This document shows, piece after piece, positions 1-7,857 of a stretch of DNA of 64,000 bases. The translations under genes were made by a program, and so were the position numbers. Source of the DNA: Corallococcus soli (GTDB taxonomy: Bacteria; Myxococcota; Myxococcia; Myxococcales; Myxococcaceae); NCBI RefSeq assembly GCF_014930455.1, contig NZ_JAAIYO010000002.1, positions 744,001-808,000 of the forward strand. Direction: 5' to 3'. How positions within the stretch are numbered: the first letter of the stretch is position 1; every line of letters begins with the position of its first letter. Under the pieces are notes generated by a model. That model saw only the letters and a program-made list of their open reading frames with translations. It was not told where the DNA came from and ran no database searches.

Positions 1-713
1 TCGTGTCCGTGAACCTCGTGGACGCGAAGGGCCAGCGGCTCTTCCCCGCGTCGGTGGTGACGACCGCGGGCGGCCTGAAGGTGGGCATCATCGGCGCCTC
101 CCCCGACGGCGCGGCCGTCCTGCCCCCGGGCGTCCAGGGCCAGCCCGTGCAGCCGGCGGTGGCGGCGGAGGTGAAGCGCCTGCGGGAGACGCAGAAGGTG
201 GACCTGGTGGTGCTGCTGGCGGCGGTGCCCTACGCGGAGGCCGTGAAGCTGGCGCAGGGCGCCGAGGGCGTGGACTTCGTGGTGCAGTCGCACGACGGCC
301 GGGGCGTGGGCATGGCGCAGCGCCAGGGCGTGTCCACGCTGATTCCCCCCGGCGAGCGCGGCCGGCAGGTCGCGAAGCTGGAGCTGTCCGTGGAGGGCGC
401 GGGCCCCTTCAGCGACCAGTCCGAGTCCCAGCGCGCCCTGGAGGGCCAGCGCATGGTGGAGGCCAACATCGCGCGGGTGAAGGAGCGCCTCAAGGCGGCG
501 CAGGACGACGCCACGCGCCGCTCGCTCCAGGAGACGCTGACCTCCTTCGAGGCCCGGCGCGACGCCCTGGGCCGCGACGCCGCCGCTGCCCCGGTGAAGG
601 GCGGGCGCACGTTCCTGCTGTCGTACGTCCAACTGGGCGCGGACGTGGCCTCCGACAAGGCAGTGCAGCAGCAGGTGGAGCGCGTGGAACCCCCTGGCAC
701 CGGGGGGCATTGA
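1..713 (+). CDS. 5'-nucleotidase/metallophosphoesterase-like protein, C-terminal part (cut by window edge)
   Basis: The frame is open from the left edge to the TGA at 711-713, so the real start lies outside the window. About 236 residues are visible. The part with [10 protein letters not shown], then a stretch on [20 protein letters not shown] and a [12 protein letters not shown] segment resembles the middle of UshA/CpdB-type calcineurin-fold nucleotidases, where the second half of the metal site lies. The last 100 residues are a charged, probably helical region ([19 protein letters not shown]) that is not part of that fold. A secreted or lipoprotein location is usual for the family but the N-terminus cannot be seen. 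The family assignment is tentative. Confidence 0.5.
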   Translation, partial: VSVNLVDAKGQRLFPASVVTTAGGLKVGIIGASPDGAAVLPPGVQGQPVQPAVAAEVKRLRETQKVDLVVLLAAVPYAEAVKLAQGAEGVDFVVQSHDGRGVGMAQRQGVSTLIPPGERGRQVAKLELSVEGAGPFSDQSESQRALEGQRMVEANIARVKERLKAAQDDATRRSLQETLTSFEARRDALGRDAAAAPVKGGRTFLLSYVQLGADVASDKAVQQQVERVEPPGTGGH

Positions 714-823
714 CCCCCGGCGTGGCGGCCCAACCCCTGGGCGACCGGGGGCCCGTCCCCCCGAAAGCCCCCCGGGCGACCCCGGTTTCCCCAGGGGAGG
801 GGACCCTGGGACATCACCCGTCC

Positions 824-898
824 TTGAGAAAGGGCGGGTTGGCCGTTATAAGCCCCGACCCAACTACAACGCTGGACCTCCCACCCGTCAGGGGTGGG
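824..898 (+). promoter_or_regulatory. Promoter and leader hairpin of rpmE
   Basis: TTGAGA (824-829) and TATAAG (847-852) are separated by 17 bp and make a good housekeeping promoter, with transcription expected to begin near 859. The short leader contains a perfect 7-bp hairpin, CCCACCC (880-886) and GGGTGGG (892-898) with a 5-base loop, ending 26 bases before the rpmE start codon. Ribosomal protein L31 is known in other bacteria to control its own synthesis through leader structures. That this hairpin does so is inference. Confidence 0.55.
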
Positions 899-924
899 GG
901 CAAGGCGCACTGGAGAGAAGCACC

Positions 925-1185
925 ATGAAGCCCGACCTGCACCCCGTCTATCCGCCCTCCCGCGTCACCTGCGCCTGCGGCAACGTCATCGAGACGAAGT
1001 CGACCCGCGGCTCGTTCAGCGTGGAAGTGTGCTCGAACTGCCACCCGTTCTTCACCGGCAAGTACAAGCTGATGGACACGGCGGGCCGCATCGACCGCTT
1101 CAAGAAGCGCTACGCGAACAACGCGCCCAGCATCAAGACCGGCGCGAAGACGACCGAAGTCGCCGAGCCCGAGAAGAAGGCGTAG
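925..1185 (+). CDS. rpmE: 50S ribosomal protein L31 (zinc-binding type)
   Basis: The 86-residue product is a component of the large ribosomal subunit at the central protuberance. It begins [11 protein letters not shown] and carries the four-cysteine pattern of the zinc-binding (C+) form: Cys16, Cys18, Cys36 and Cys39, followed by HPFFTGK, which is diagnostic for L31. The C-terminal 20 residues (after NAPSIKTG) are a charged tail slightly longer than usual. GGAGAGAAG lies 6-7 bases before the ATG. The gene has its own promoter and is followed by a 208-bp gap before the methyltransferase gene. Confidence 0.95.
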   Translation: MKPDLHPVYPPSRVTCACGNVIETKSTRGSFSVEVCSNCHPFFTGKYKLMDTAGRIDRFKKRYANNAPSIKTGAKTTEVAEPEKKA

Positions 1186-1287
1186 AGCCGCTTCCGCTCA
1201 GACATCCGCAGTGCCCACGAGCAGGTCGTGGAGGGCCTCGAAAGACAGAGGCGCTCCCGCCCTGCTCGCGGTGTTTCTGGAGAAGTC

Positions 1288-1333
1288 GCTACGTCAAATT
1301 TCAGGGTGCTACAGGCCAGAAATTCGACGTAGC
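1288..1333. repeat. Inverted repeat upstream of the orphan DNA methyltransferase gene
   Basis: GCTACGTCAAATTTC at 1288-1302 is repeated inverted as GAAATTCGACGTAGC at 1319-1333, with one mismatch in 15 positions and a 16-base spacer. It is AT-rich within a very GC-rich region. It lies between rpmE and the methyltransferase start at 1394, so it could be the rpmE terminator (no T tract follows) or an operator for the methyltransferase. Confidence 0.6.
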
Positions 1334-1393
1334 AGCAGACTGACCGCACAGTCCGCCCCGTCCCGAAGACGTGTGTCCGAAGACGGAGGCGAG

Positions 1394-2272
1394 ATGTTCG
1401 CGGAAGCTGCTGCCCCTAACCTGAAGGTTGTTCGACGCGCTCTCAATGACAGCGTCTACGCGAAGCGCGGGGAGGACTACACGCTCCTCCAGGGGGACAG
1501 CCTGGAGTTGATGGCGCAGCTCCCGGAGCAGTCCTTCGATCTCATCTTCGCGGATCCGCCCTACTTCCTGTCCAATGGCGGCACCACCTGCAAGAACGGC
1601 AAGCGCGTCTCCGTGGCCAAGGGCCAGTGGGACGTCTCCCGTGGGGTGGAGGAGGACCACGCCTTCACCACGAAGTGGCTCGCGGCCTGCCAGCGCCTGC
1701 TGCGCCCCTCCGGCACGCTGTGGGTGAGCGGCACCCAGCACGTCATCTTCAACGCCGGCTTCGCCATGCAGAAGCTGGGCTACAAGCTGCTCAACACCGT
1801 CACCTGGTACAAGCCCAACGCGAGCCCCAACCTGGCGTGCCGCTACTTCACGCACTCCACGGAGCTGCTCATCTGGGCCTCGCCGAAGACGGGCGGCAAG
1901 CTCCAGCACGTCTTCAACTACCAGCGCATGAAGGCGGAGAACGGCGGCAAGCAGATGCGCGACGTGTGGGCCCTGCCGCGCAACGGTGACGAGGAACTCA
2001 CCGCCGACGGCGCCGGCCGCATGTGGACGCAGACGGCTCCGCGCGGCGAGGAGAAGGCCTTCGGCAGCCACCCCACGCAGAAGCCGGTGGCCCTGCTGGA
2101 GCGCATCCTGGAGGCCAGCTGCCCGGAGAACTCGCTCGTGTTGGACCCCTTCAACGGCAGCGGCACCACCGGCGTGGCCGCCCTGAAGCACGGCCACCGC
2201 TACGTGGGCATCGACATGAACCCGGAGTACCTCGCGCTGTCCAAGAAGCGCCTGGAAGCCGCGCGCAAGTAG
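1394..2272 (+). CDS. Orphan site-specific DNA methyltransferase (beta class, probable N6-adenine)
   Basis: The 292-residue enzyme would transfer a methyl group from S-adenosylmethionine to adenine (or N4 of cytosine) in a specific DNA sequence. The catalytic motif DPPY is at residues 54-57, and the AdoMet-binding motif DPFNGSGTTG follows near residue 251. This order, catalytic motif first, defines the beta class, as in DpnA and MboII-type enzymes. HPTQKP near the C-terminal third is also typical. The ATG at 1394 was chosen because GGAGG sits 4 bases upstream; a GTG at 1211 in the same frame lacks this. No restriction endonuclease gene is adjacent on either side, so it acts alone or in regulation. 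Its target sequence cannot be read from the protein. Confidence 0.85.
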   Translation: MFAEAAAPNLKVVRRALNDSVYAKRGEDYTLLQGDSLELMAQLPEQSFDLIFADPPYFLSNGGTTCKNGKRVSVAKGQWDVSRGVEEDHAFTTKWLAACQRLLRPSGTLWVSGTQHVIFNAGFAMQKLGYKLLNTVTWYKPNASPNLACRYFTHSTELLIWASPKTGGKLQHVFNYQRMKAENGGKQMRDVWALPRNGDEELTADGAGRMWTQTAPRGEEKAFGSHPTQKPVALLERILEASCPENSLVLDPFNGSGTTGVAALKHGHRYVGIDMNPEYLALSKKRLEAARK

Positions 2273-2281
2273 TCCCGGGCC

Positions 2282-4036
2282 TCACGCGCGGGCGAGGATG
2301 AGCTCCACGCCCTGCCGCGCGATGGGGTGATAGCGCGCCCCATGCTTCTCGAACGCGGCGCGCGCCACCTTGCGGTAGTCGCGCGACGAGGCCAGCACGC
2401 TGTAGAGCGGCTTCAGGTACTTCATGCGGCCCACCTCGCCGAGGAACTCCTCGGCACGGGGGAGCGCCGGCGCGAAGCCCGCGCGCAGCGCCGCCACCAG
2501 CCACGCCACCAGCACCTCCGAGTTGCGGCTCTGGGTGAGCGCGTAGCGCGCATCCAACTCCCGGAACACGTCCAGCGACGTGTCCGGCGGCATCGACTCC
2601 AGGTAGAGCTGCCACTCGGTGGGCGTCCAGTCCTTCACGGCCTCCCGTGACGGCACCTGTCCGCGCAGCGCCTCCAGGGCCTCCAGCCGCTTGGAGCGCG
2701 GGCGGGGCGCGCTCGTCGGGACGCCGGGCCGGTGCAGGTACGCGTCCGCGTCCACCTTCGCCAGCGCGCCCGGCAGCTCCTGCTCCGTGAAGCGGACGAA
2801 GTCCTCCGTGGTGAGCGCCTGGAAGCGGTACGTCGCCAGGTAGCGGCGCAGGTAGCCGTCGAAGGCGGGGCGGCCCACTGCGTCCTCCAGCGCGCGCAGC
2901 AGCAGGTAGCCCTTCTCGTAGGGAATCTGGGAGAAGGCCTCGTCCGGGTCCACGCCCGTCAGGTGCGTGCGCAGGGACGTCAGTTGCGGGTGCGCGCGGA
3001 AGTGGTGCATCGCCTCGTCCAGCGACCTGCGCCCCAGCGCCGCGTGCAGCGCCGTGACTTCCGGCCCGGCCAGCGCCTCCAGGATGCGGCGCTCGGCGAA
3101 GACAGTGAAGCCCTCGTTGAGCCAGAAGTGCTCCGCGGACGCGTTCGTCACCAGGTTGCCCGTCCACGAGTGCGCCAGCTCGTGCGCCACCACGTTCACC
3201 AGGCTCTTGTCCCCGGCGATGAGCGTGGGCGTGAGGAAGGTGAGGCGCGGGTTCTCCATGCCGCCGTACGGGAACGAGGGCGGCATCAGCAGCAGGTCGA
3301 AGCGCTCCCAGTCGTACGGCCCGAAGAGCGACTCCGCGGCCTTCAGCATGTCGTCCACGCCCTCGAACTCGTCCGCCGCGTCCTCCAGCGCCTCCGGCTC
3401 CGCCCACACCCGCGAGCGCGGCCCCAGCTCCTTCGGCGCGAGGCTGCCCACCGCGAACGCCAGCAGGTACGGGGGCACCGGCTGCGGCATCTCGAAGTGC
3501 TCCTCCGCCTCCACGCCGTGCTCCTCGCGGTCCACGAAGCTGGCCGCCATCACGGCCTTGAGCACCTTGGGCACGCGCAGGGACGCGCGGTAGCGGATGC
3601 GCAGCCGGGGCGTGTCCTGCAGCGGCACCACGCTGCGCGCGTGGATGGCTTGGCACTGGCTGAACAGGAACGGGTGCTGCCCGCCCGCCGTCTGCGAGGG
3701 CGAAAGCCACTGCAGCGCGCTCGCCTCCGGCGACGTGCGGTAGCGCACCGTGAGCTGCTTGAGCCCCTCCGGCAGCTGGATGCGCAGCCGGCTCCCGAGG
3801 ATGGGCTCGGGAGGGGAGAGGATGTAGGGCAAGGGGCGACCCTGCGCATCCACCACGGCGCGGATGTCCAGGTCGCGGGTGTCCAGATCCAGCGGGCCGG
3901 CTGACGCCTCCTTGAGGGTCAGCGTGGCCTCCGCGTGCAGGCGGCGCGTCCGGAAATCGACGCGAGCCTTCCAGTCCAGCGTTTCCGTCTCAGGCTGCGT
4001 GCTGTCGTTGTACGAGTGCGGGTCGAGGCGAGCCAT
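2282..4036 (-). CDS. M1 family zinc aminopeptidase, leukotriene-A4-hydrolase type
   Basis: The 584-residue peptidase removes N-terminal amino acids from peptides. The substrate-binding motif GGMEN precedes the zinc site HELAH (His285, Glu286, His289) and the third ligand Glu308 in WLNEGF, the exact HEXXH-18-E spacing of the family. A helical C-terminal domain (residues about 450-584) matches the leukotriene-A4-hydrolase C-terminal domain, and total length is close to the family's 610. There is no signal peptide, so it is cytoplasmic. The ATG at 4036 begins MARLDPHSYND; the frame stays open upstream but without family similarity. It converges with the methyltransferase gene (9 bp apart) and diverges from fadN. 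Confidence 0.92.
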   Translation of the reverse strand: MARLDPHSYNDSTQPETETLDWKARVDFRTRRLHAEATLTLKEASAGPLDLDTRDLDIRAVVDAQGRPLPYILSPPEPILGSRLRIQLPEGLKQLTVRYRTSPEASALQWLSPSQTAGGQHPFLFSQCQAIHARSVVPLQDTPRLRIRYRASLRVPKVLKAVMAASFVDREEHGVEAEEHFEMPQPVPPYLLAFAVGSLAPKELGPRSRVWAEPEALEDAADEFEGVDDMLKAAESLFGPYDWERFDLLLMPPSFPYGGMENPRLTFLTPTLIAGDKSLVNVVAHELAHSWTGNLVTNASAEHFWLNEGFTVFAERRILEALAGPEVTALHAALGRRSLDEAMHHFRAHPQLTSLRTHLTGVDPDEAFSQIPYEKGYLLLRALEDAVGRPAFDGYLRRYLATYRFQALTTEDFVRFTEQELPGALAKVDADAYLHRPGVPTSAPRPRSKRLEALEALRGQVPSREAVKDWTPTEWQLYLESMPPDTSLDVFRELDARYALTQSRNSEVLVAWLVAALRAGFAPALPRAEEFLGEVGRMKYLKPLYSVLASSRDYRKVARAAFEKHGARYHPIARQGVELILARA

Positions 4037-4093
4037 GCCCCGACTTGTAGTCGGGGAGCCGACCTCCTGGCGAGCACACCCGACGGCAATGCC

Positions 4094-4113
4094 GGTTGAC
4101 TTCCGGGTCAATC
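4094..4113. promoter_or_regulatory. Dyad and possible promoter between the M1 peptidase and fadN
   Basis: GGTTGAC (4094-4100) and GTCAATC (4107-4113) form a 7-bp inverted repeat (one G-T pair) with a 6-base spacer. The left arm contains TTGACT, which could be a -35 element for fadN with TACATT 15 bp further on. An operator overlapping the promoter would suit fatty-acid control of beta-oxidation, but no regulator can be named from sequence. Confidence 0.35.
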
Positions 4114-4161
4114 GCCTACATTTGTGCAGTCCCCTACTTCCCTCAAGGGAGCCAATTTCCG

Positions 4162-6552
4162 ATGACGACCCGGATCCGAAAAGTGGCGGTGCTTGGCGCT
4201 GGCGTGATGGGCAGCGGCATCGCCGCGCATCTGGCCAACTCCGGCGTTCGCGCCTTGTTGCTGGACATCGTTCCCCCCAAGGCCGCGCCGGGGGAGGACA
4301 CCGCCTCCAAGGCGTTCCGCAACAAGTTCGCGCAAGGCGCGCTGGCGAACCTGCGCAAGCAGAAGCCCAGCCCCATCGTGTCCGAGCAGGTGTTCACCGC
4401 CATCGAGGTGGGAAACCTGGAGGACGACCTCGCCCGGCTCGCGGAGTGCGACTGGATCATCGAGGTGGTGAAGGAGGACCTGTCCGTCAAGCAGGCCCTG
4501 TTCGCCAAGGTGGAGAAGCACGCGCGCAAGGACGCCATCATCAGCTCCAACACGTCCGGCCTCTCCATCGTCGGGATGACGGAGGGCCGTGGCGCGGAGT
4601 TCAAGAAGAACTTCCTCGTCACGCACTTCTTCAACCCCGTGCGCTACATGAAGCTGCTGGAGCTGGTGTCCGGCCAGCACACCGACCCGGAGGTGGTGAA
4701 GACCATCCACCGCTTCGGTGAGGAGGTGCTCGGCAAGGGCATCGTCTACGGCAAGGACACCACCAACTTCATCGCGAACCGCATTGGCGTGTACGGGATG
4801 ATGCGGACCATCTCCGAGATGTCCAAGACGGAGATGACCATCGAAGAGGTGGACAAGATCTTTGGCCCGGCGATGGGCCGCCCCAAGTCCGCCGTGTTCC
4901 GCACCGCGGACATCGTGGGCCTGGACACGTTCACCCACGTCGCGAAGAACTGTTACGACACGCTCACGCACGACGAGGAGCGCGACGTCTTCGCCATCCC
5001 CGACTTCCTCCAGAAGATGGTGGAGAAGGGGATGCTGGGCGACAAGAGCGGCGGCGGCTTCTACAAGAAGGACAAGTCCGCGGGCGGCAAGGACATCCTC
5101 GCGTTGGATCTGAAGTCGCTGGAGTACCGGCCCCAGGCCAAGGTGCGCTTCGACTCGCTGGGCGCCGCGAAGGACATCGAGGACGTCCGTGAGCGCGTCG
5201 CGTCCGTGATGAACGCGAAGGACAAGGCGGGCACGTTCGCCGAGCGCGTCACCCTGGACGTGCTGGCCTACTCCAGCCGCCGCATCCCGGAGATCGCGGA
5301 CGACGTGGTCAACGTGGACCGGGGCGTGCGCTGGGGCTTCGGCTGGGACCTGGGTCCCTTCGAAGTCTGGGACGCGTACGGCGTGCAGAAGGGCGTGGAG
5401 CGCATGAAGGCGCTGGGCCTCAAGCCCGCCGCCTGGGTGGAGGAGATGCTGGCCAAGGGCCGCACGTCCTTCTACGGCGTGAAGGACGGCCGTGACACCT
5501 ACTGGGACATCCCGTCCAGGTCGGAGAAGACCGTCGTCGAGAACGCGCGCACGTTCCGCGTGGAGTACCTGAAGCGCGGCAACAAGAAGATCACCGGCAA
5601 CGACAGCGCCACGCTCTGGGACATGGGCGACGGCGCGACGCTGCTGGAGTTCCACTCCAAGATGAACTCCATCGACGATGACATCATCGCGATGATGAAC
5701 ACCGCGCTCGACGAGACGGAGAAGAACCACAAGGGCCTCGTCATCGGCAACGACGGGTCCAACTTCTCCGCCGGCGCGAACATCATGGCCATGCTGATGG
5801 CGGCCAAGAGCGAGGACTTCGACTCCATCCGCGCGATGGCGTCCAAGTTCCAGCAGGCCAACCAGCGCATGCGCTACAGCCCCGTGCCCGTCGTGACGGC
5901 GCCCTTCAACCTCACGCTGGGCGGCGGCGCGGAGGTCACCATGGGTGGCAACGCGGTGCAGGCGAGCGCGGAGCTGTACATGGGCCTCGTGGAGGTCGGC
6001 GTCGGCCTCATCCCCGGCGGCGGCGGCACCATGATGCTGCTGCGCAACGTGTTCGGCGCGTACGCGGCGGACAAGGACTTCGACTCGCTGCCCTTCCTCA
6101 AGAAGGTGTTCCTCGCCATCGGCACCGCGAAGGTGGCGACGAGCGCGGAAGAGGCGCGCGAGTTCGGCTTCCTGTCGGCCCAGGACGGCATCACGGGCAA
6201 CCGTGACTTCCTGCTGTCGGACGCGAAGTCGCGGGTGCTGGGCCTGGCGAATGGCGGCTTCCGCCCGCCGCGCCCCACGCGCTTCCGGCTGCCGGGCCCC
6301 AACGGCGCGGCCACCATCGACATGATGTTGTACGACATGCAGCTCAACAACCAGATCAGCGCCCACGACCGGAAGATCGCCCAGAAGCTGGCGCGCGTGC
6401 TGTCCGGCGGCGACACCAGCCCCTCCGTGCTCGTGAGCGAGGACCGGCTGCTGGAGCTGGAGATGGAAGCGTTCCTGAGCCTCATCGGTGAGGAGAAGAC
6501 CCAGGACCGCATGATGTTCATGCTCGAGAAGGGCAAGCCGCTGCGCAACTAG
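4162..6552 (+). CDS. fadN: 3-hydroxyacyl-CoA dehydrogenase/enoyl-CoA hydratase fusion (FadN type)
   Basis: This 796-residue bifunctional enzyme carries out the hydration and NAD-dependent oxidation steps of fatty-acid beta-oxidation. The N-terminal Rossmann motif GAGVMGSG is at residues 12-19, with the catalytic His155 in THFFNP. The enoyl-CoA hydratase half is C-terminal (residues about 500-796), with SAGANI, the oxyanion segment LGGGAEV and GLVEVGVGLIPGGGG. Dehydrogenase first and hydratase last is the order of Bacillus FadN, opposite to E. coli FadB, and the terminal KGKPLRN is also FadN-like. The ATG at 4162 follows AAGGGA. The thiolase gene begins 81 bp downstream and completes the cycle. 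Confidence 0.93.
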   Translation: MTTRIRKVAVLGAGVMGSGIAAHLANSGVRALLLDIVPPKAAPGEDTASKAFRNKFAQGALANLRKQKPSPIVSEQVFTAIEVGNLEDDLARLAECDWIIEVVKEDLSVKQALFAKVEKHARKDAIISSNTSGLSIVGMTEGRGAEFKKNFLVTHFFNPVRYMKLLELVSGQHTDPEVVKTIHRFGEEVLGKGIVYGKDTTNFIANRIGVYGMMRTISEMSKTEMTIEEVDKIFGPAMGRPKSAVFRTADIVGLDTFTHVAKNCYDTLTHDEERDVFAIPDFLQKMVEKGMLGDKSGGGFYKKDKSAGGKDILALDLKSLEYRPQAKVRFDSLGAAKDIEDVRERVASVMNAKDKAGTFAERVTLDVLAYSSRRIPEIADDVVNVDRGVRWGFGWDLGPFEVWDAYGVQKGVERMKALGLKPAAWVEEMLAKGRTSFYGVKDGRDTYWDIPSRSEKTVVENARTFRVEYLKRGNKKITGNDSATLWDMGDGATLLEFHSKMNSIDDDIIAMMNTALDETEKNHKGLVIGNDGSNFSAGANIMAMLMAAKSEDFDSIRAMASKFQQANQRMRYSPVPVVTAPFNLTLGGGAEVTMGGNAVQASAELYMGLVEVGVGLIPGGGGTMMLLRNVFGAYAADKDFDSLPFLKKVFLAIGTAKVATSAEEAREFGFLSAQDGITGNRDFLLSDAKSRVLGLANGGFRPPRPTRFRLPGPNGAATIDMMLYDMQLNNQISAHDRKIAQKLARVLSGGDTSPSVLVSEDRLLELEMEAFLSLIGEEKTQDRMMFMLEKGKPLRN

Positions 6553-6632
6553 CGCGAGGCGTTTACCCATGGGTTGCCAGAATCGAAATCCGAAGCACGC
6601 CCGGACGGTGTCCGGGCAGGGAGACACCTGAC

Positions 6633-7805
6633 ATGTCCAGCCGAGTCGTGATTGCCAGCGCGGTGCGCACCCCCTTCACCCGCGCGCACAAGGGTGAGTT
6701 CAAGGACACGCGTCCGGATACGCTCGCGGCCCTTGCCATCAAGGAAGCCGTCGCCCAGGTCCCCGGCCTGAAGGCGTCGGACGTGGAAGACGTCATCATG
6801 GGCTGCGCCATGCCGGAGGCGGAGCAGGGCATGAACGTCGCCCGCAACGCCAGCCTGCTCGCGGGCCTGCCGGACACCGTTCCGGGCATGACCATCAACC
6901 GCTTCTGCTCCTCCGGCGTGCAGTCCATGGCGCAGGCGGCGCAGGGCATCAAGTCCGGGATGATGCAGGTGGCCATCGCCGGTGGCACCGAGTCCATGAC
7001 CATGGTGCCCATGGGCGGCAACAAGGTCTCCGCCAACCCGGAGATCATGGAGAAGCTGCCGGAGGTCTACACCTCCATGGGCGCCACGGCGGAGAACATC
7101 GCCTCGCGCTACAGCGTCACCCGCGAGGACGCGGACAAGTTCGCCGCGGAGAGCCAGCGTCGGGCGGCCACCGCGCGCGAGCAGGGCAAGCTCAAGGATG
7201 AGATCTTCCCCGTCACCACGACGGTGTACGACGAGGACGGCGTCGCCAGGCAGGTGACCGTGACCGTGGACACCATCCTGCGTCCGGAGACGACGGTGGA
7301 GGGCCTGTCCAAGCTGCGCCCGGCGTTCAACGCCAAGGGCGTGGTGACGGCGGGCAACGCCTCTCCGCTGACGGACGGCGCGGCCGCCGCGGTCATCATG
7401 AGCGAGGAGAAGGCGAAGGAGCTCAACGTCAAGGCGCTGGGCTACTTCGTGGACTACGTGGTCGCCGGCGTGCCGCCGGAGATCATGGGCGTGGGTCCGG
7501 TGCCCGCCATCCGCAAGCTCCTGGAGCGCAACAAGCTGAAGGTGGAGGACATCTCCGTCTTCGAGCTCAACGAGGCCTTCGCGGCGCAGGCGCTGCACTG
7601 CATCCGTGAGCTGGGCATCCCGCTGGACAAGGTGAACCCCAACGGCGGCGCCATCGCCCTGGGCCACCCGCTGGGCGTCTCCGGCGCGCGCATGGTGGCC
7701 ACCATCCTGCGCGAGCTGAAGCGCCGCGACGGCCGCTACGGCGTCGTCAGCATGTGCATCGGCGGCGGCATGGGCGCCGCGGCGCTCGTGGAACTCGCGA
7801 AGTAA
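6633..7805 (+). CDS. fadA: Acetyl-CoA acyltransferase (3-ketoacyl-CoA thiolase)
   Basis: The 390-residue thiolase cleaves 3-ketoacyl-CoA to acetyl-CoA and a shortened acyl-CoA, the last beta-oxidation step. The active-site residues are all present: nucleophile Cys92 in NRFCSSG, His345 in GGAIALGHPLG and Cys375 in CIGGGMGAA, plus NEAFAAQ. Length is normal for the family. GGGAGAC lies 6-7 bases before the ATG. It follows fadN in the same direction and probably shares its transcript, which ends at the hairpin at 7820-7847. A biosynthetic acetoacetyl-CoA role is possible, but the pairing with fadN argues for degradation. Confidence 0.93.
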   Translation: MSSRVVIASAVRTPFTRAHKGEFKDTRPDTLAALAIKEAVAQVPGLKASDVEDVIMGCAMPEAEQGMNVARNASLLAGLPDTVPGMTINRFCSSGVQSMAQAAQGIKSGMMQVAIAGGTESMTMVPMGGNKVSANPEIMEKLPEVYTSMGATAENIASRYSVTREDADKFAAESQRRAATAREQGKLKDEIFPVTTTVYDEDGVARQVTVTVDTILRPETTVEGLSKLRPAFNAKGVVTAGNASPLTDGAAAAVIMSEEKAKELNVKALGYFVDYVVAGVPPEIMGVGPVPAIRKLLERNKLKVEDISVFELNEAFAAQALHCIRELGIPLDKVNPNGGAIALGHPLGVSGARMVATILRELKRRDGRYGVVSMCIGGGMGAAALVELAK

Positions 7806-7819
7806 TCCGCTTCCTCTTC

Positions 7820-7847
7820 GCGCCCCTCGGTTGAACGCGAGGGGTGC
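7820..7847. terminator. Bidirectional hairpin between fadA and the MutS-like gene
   Basis: CCCCTCG (7823-7829) pairs with CGAGGGG (7838-7844), extended to 10 bp with flanking bases and an 8-base loop. It sits between two converging genes. No T tract follows. Confidence 0.6.
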
Positions 7848-7857
7848 GGAGGTGATG

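Noticed and set aside
1394-2272. Restriction-modification system
   Set aside because: Only the methyltransferase is present; neighbours are rpmE and an M1 peptidase, and no endonuclease-like gene is adjacent.
4108-6627. Open reading frame of over 800 codons antisense to fadN
   Set aside because: It is a by-product of high GC content and codon bias in fadN; its translation is His/Arg/Leu-rich low complexity without motifs. Similar antisense frames occur opposite most long genes here.
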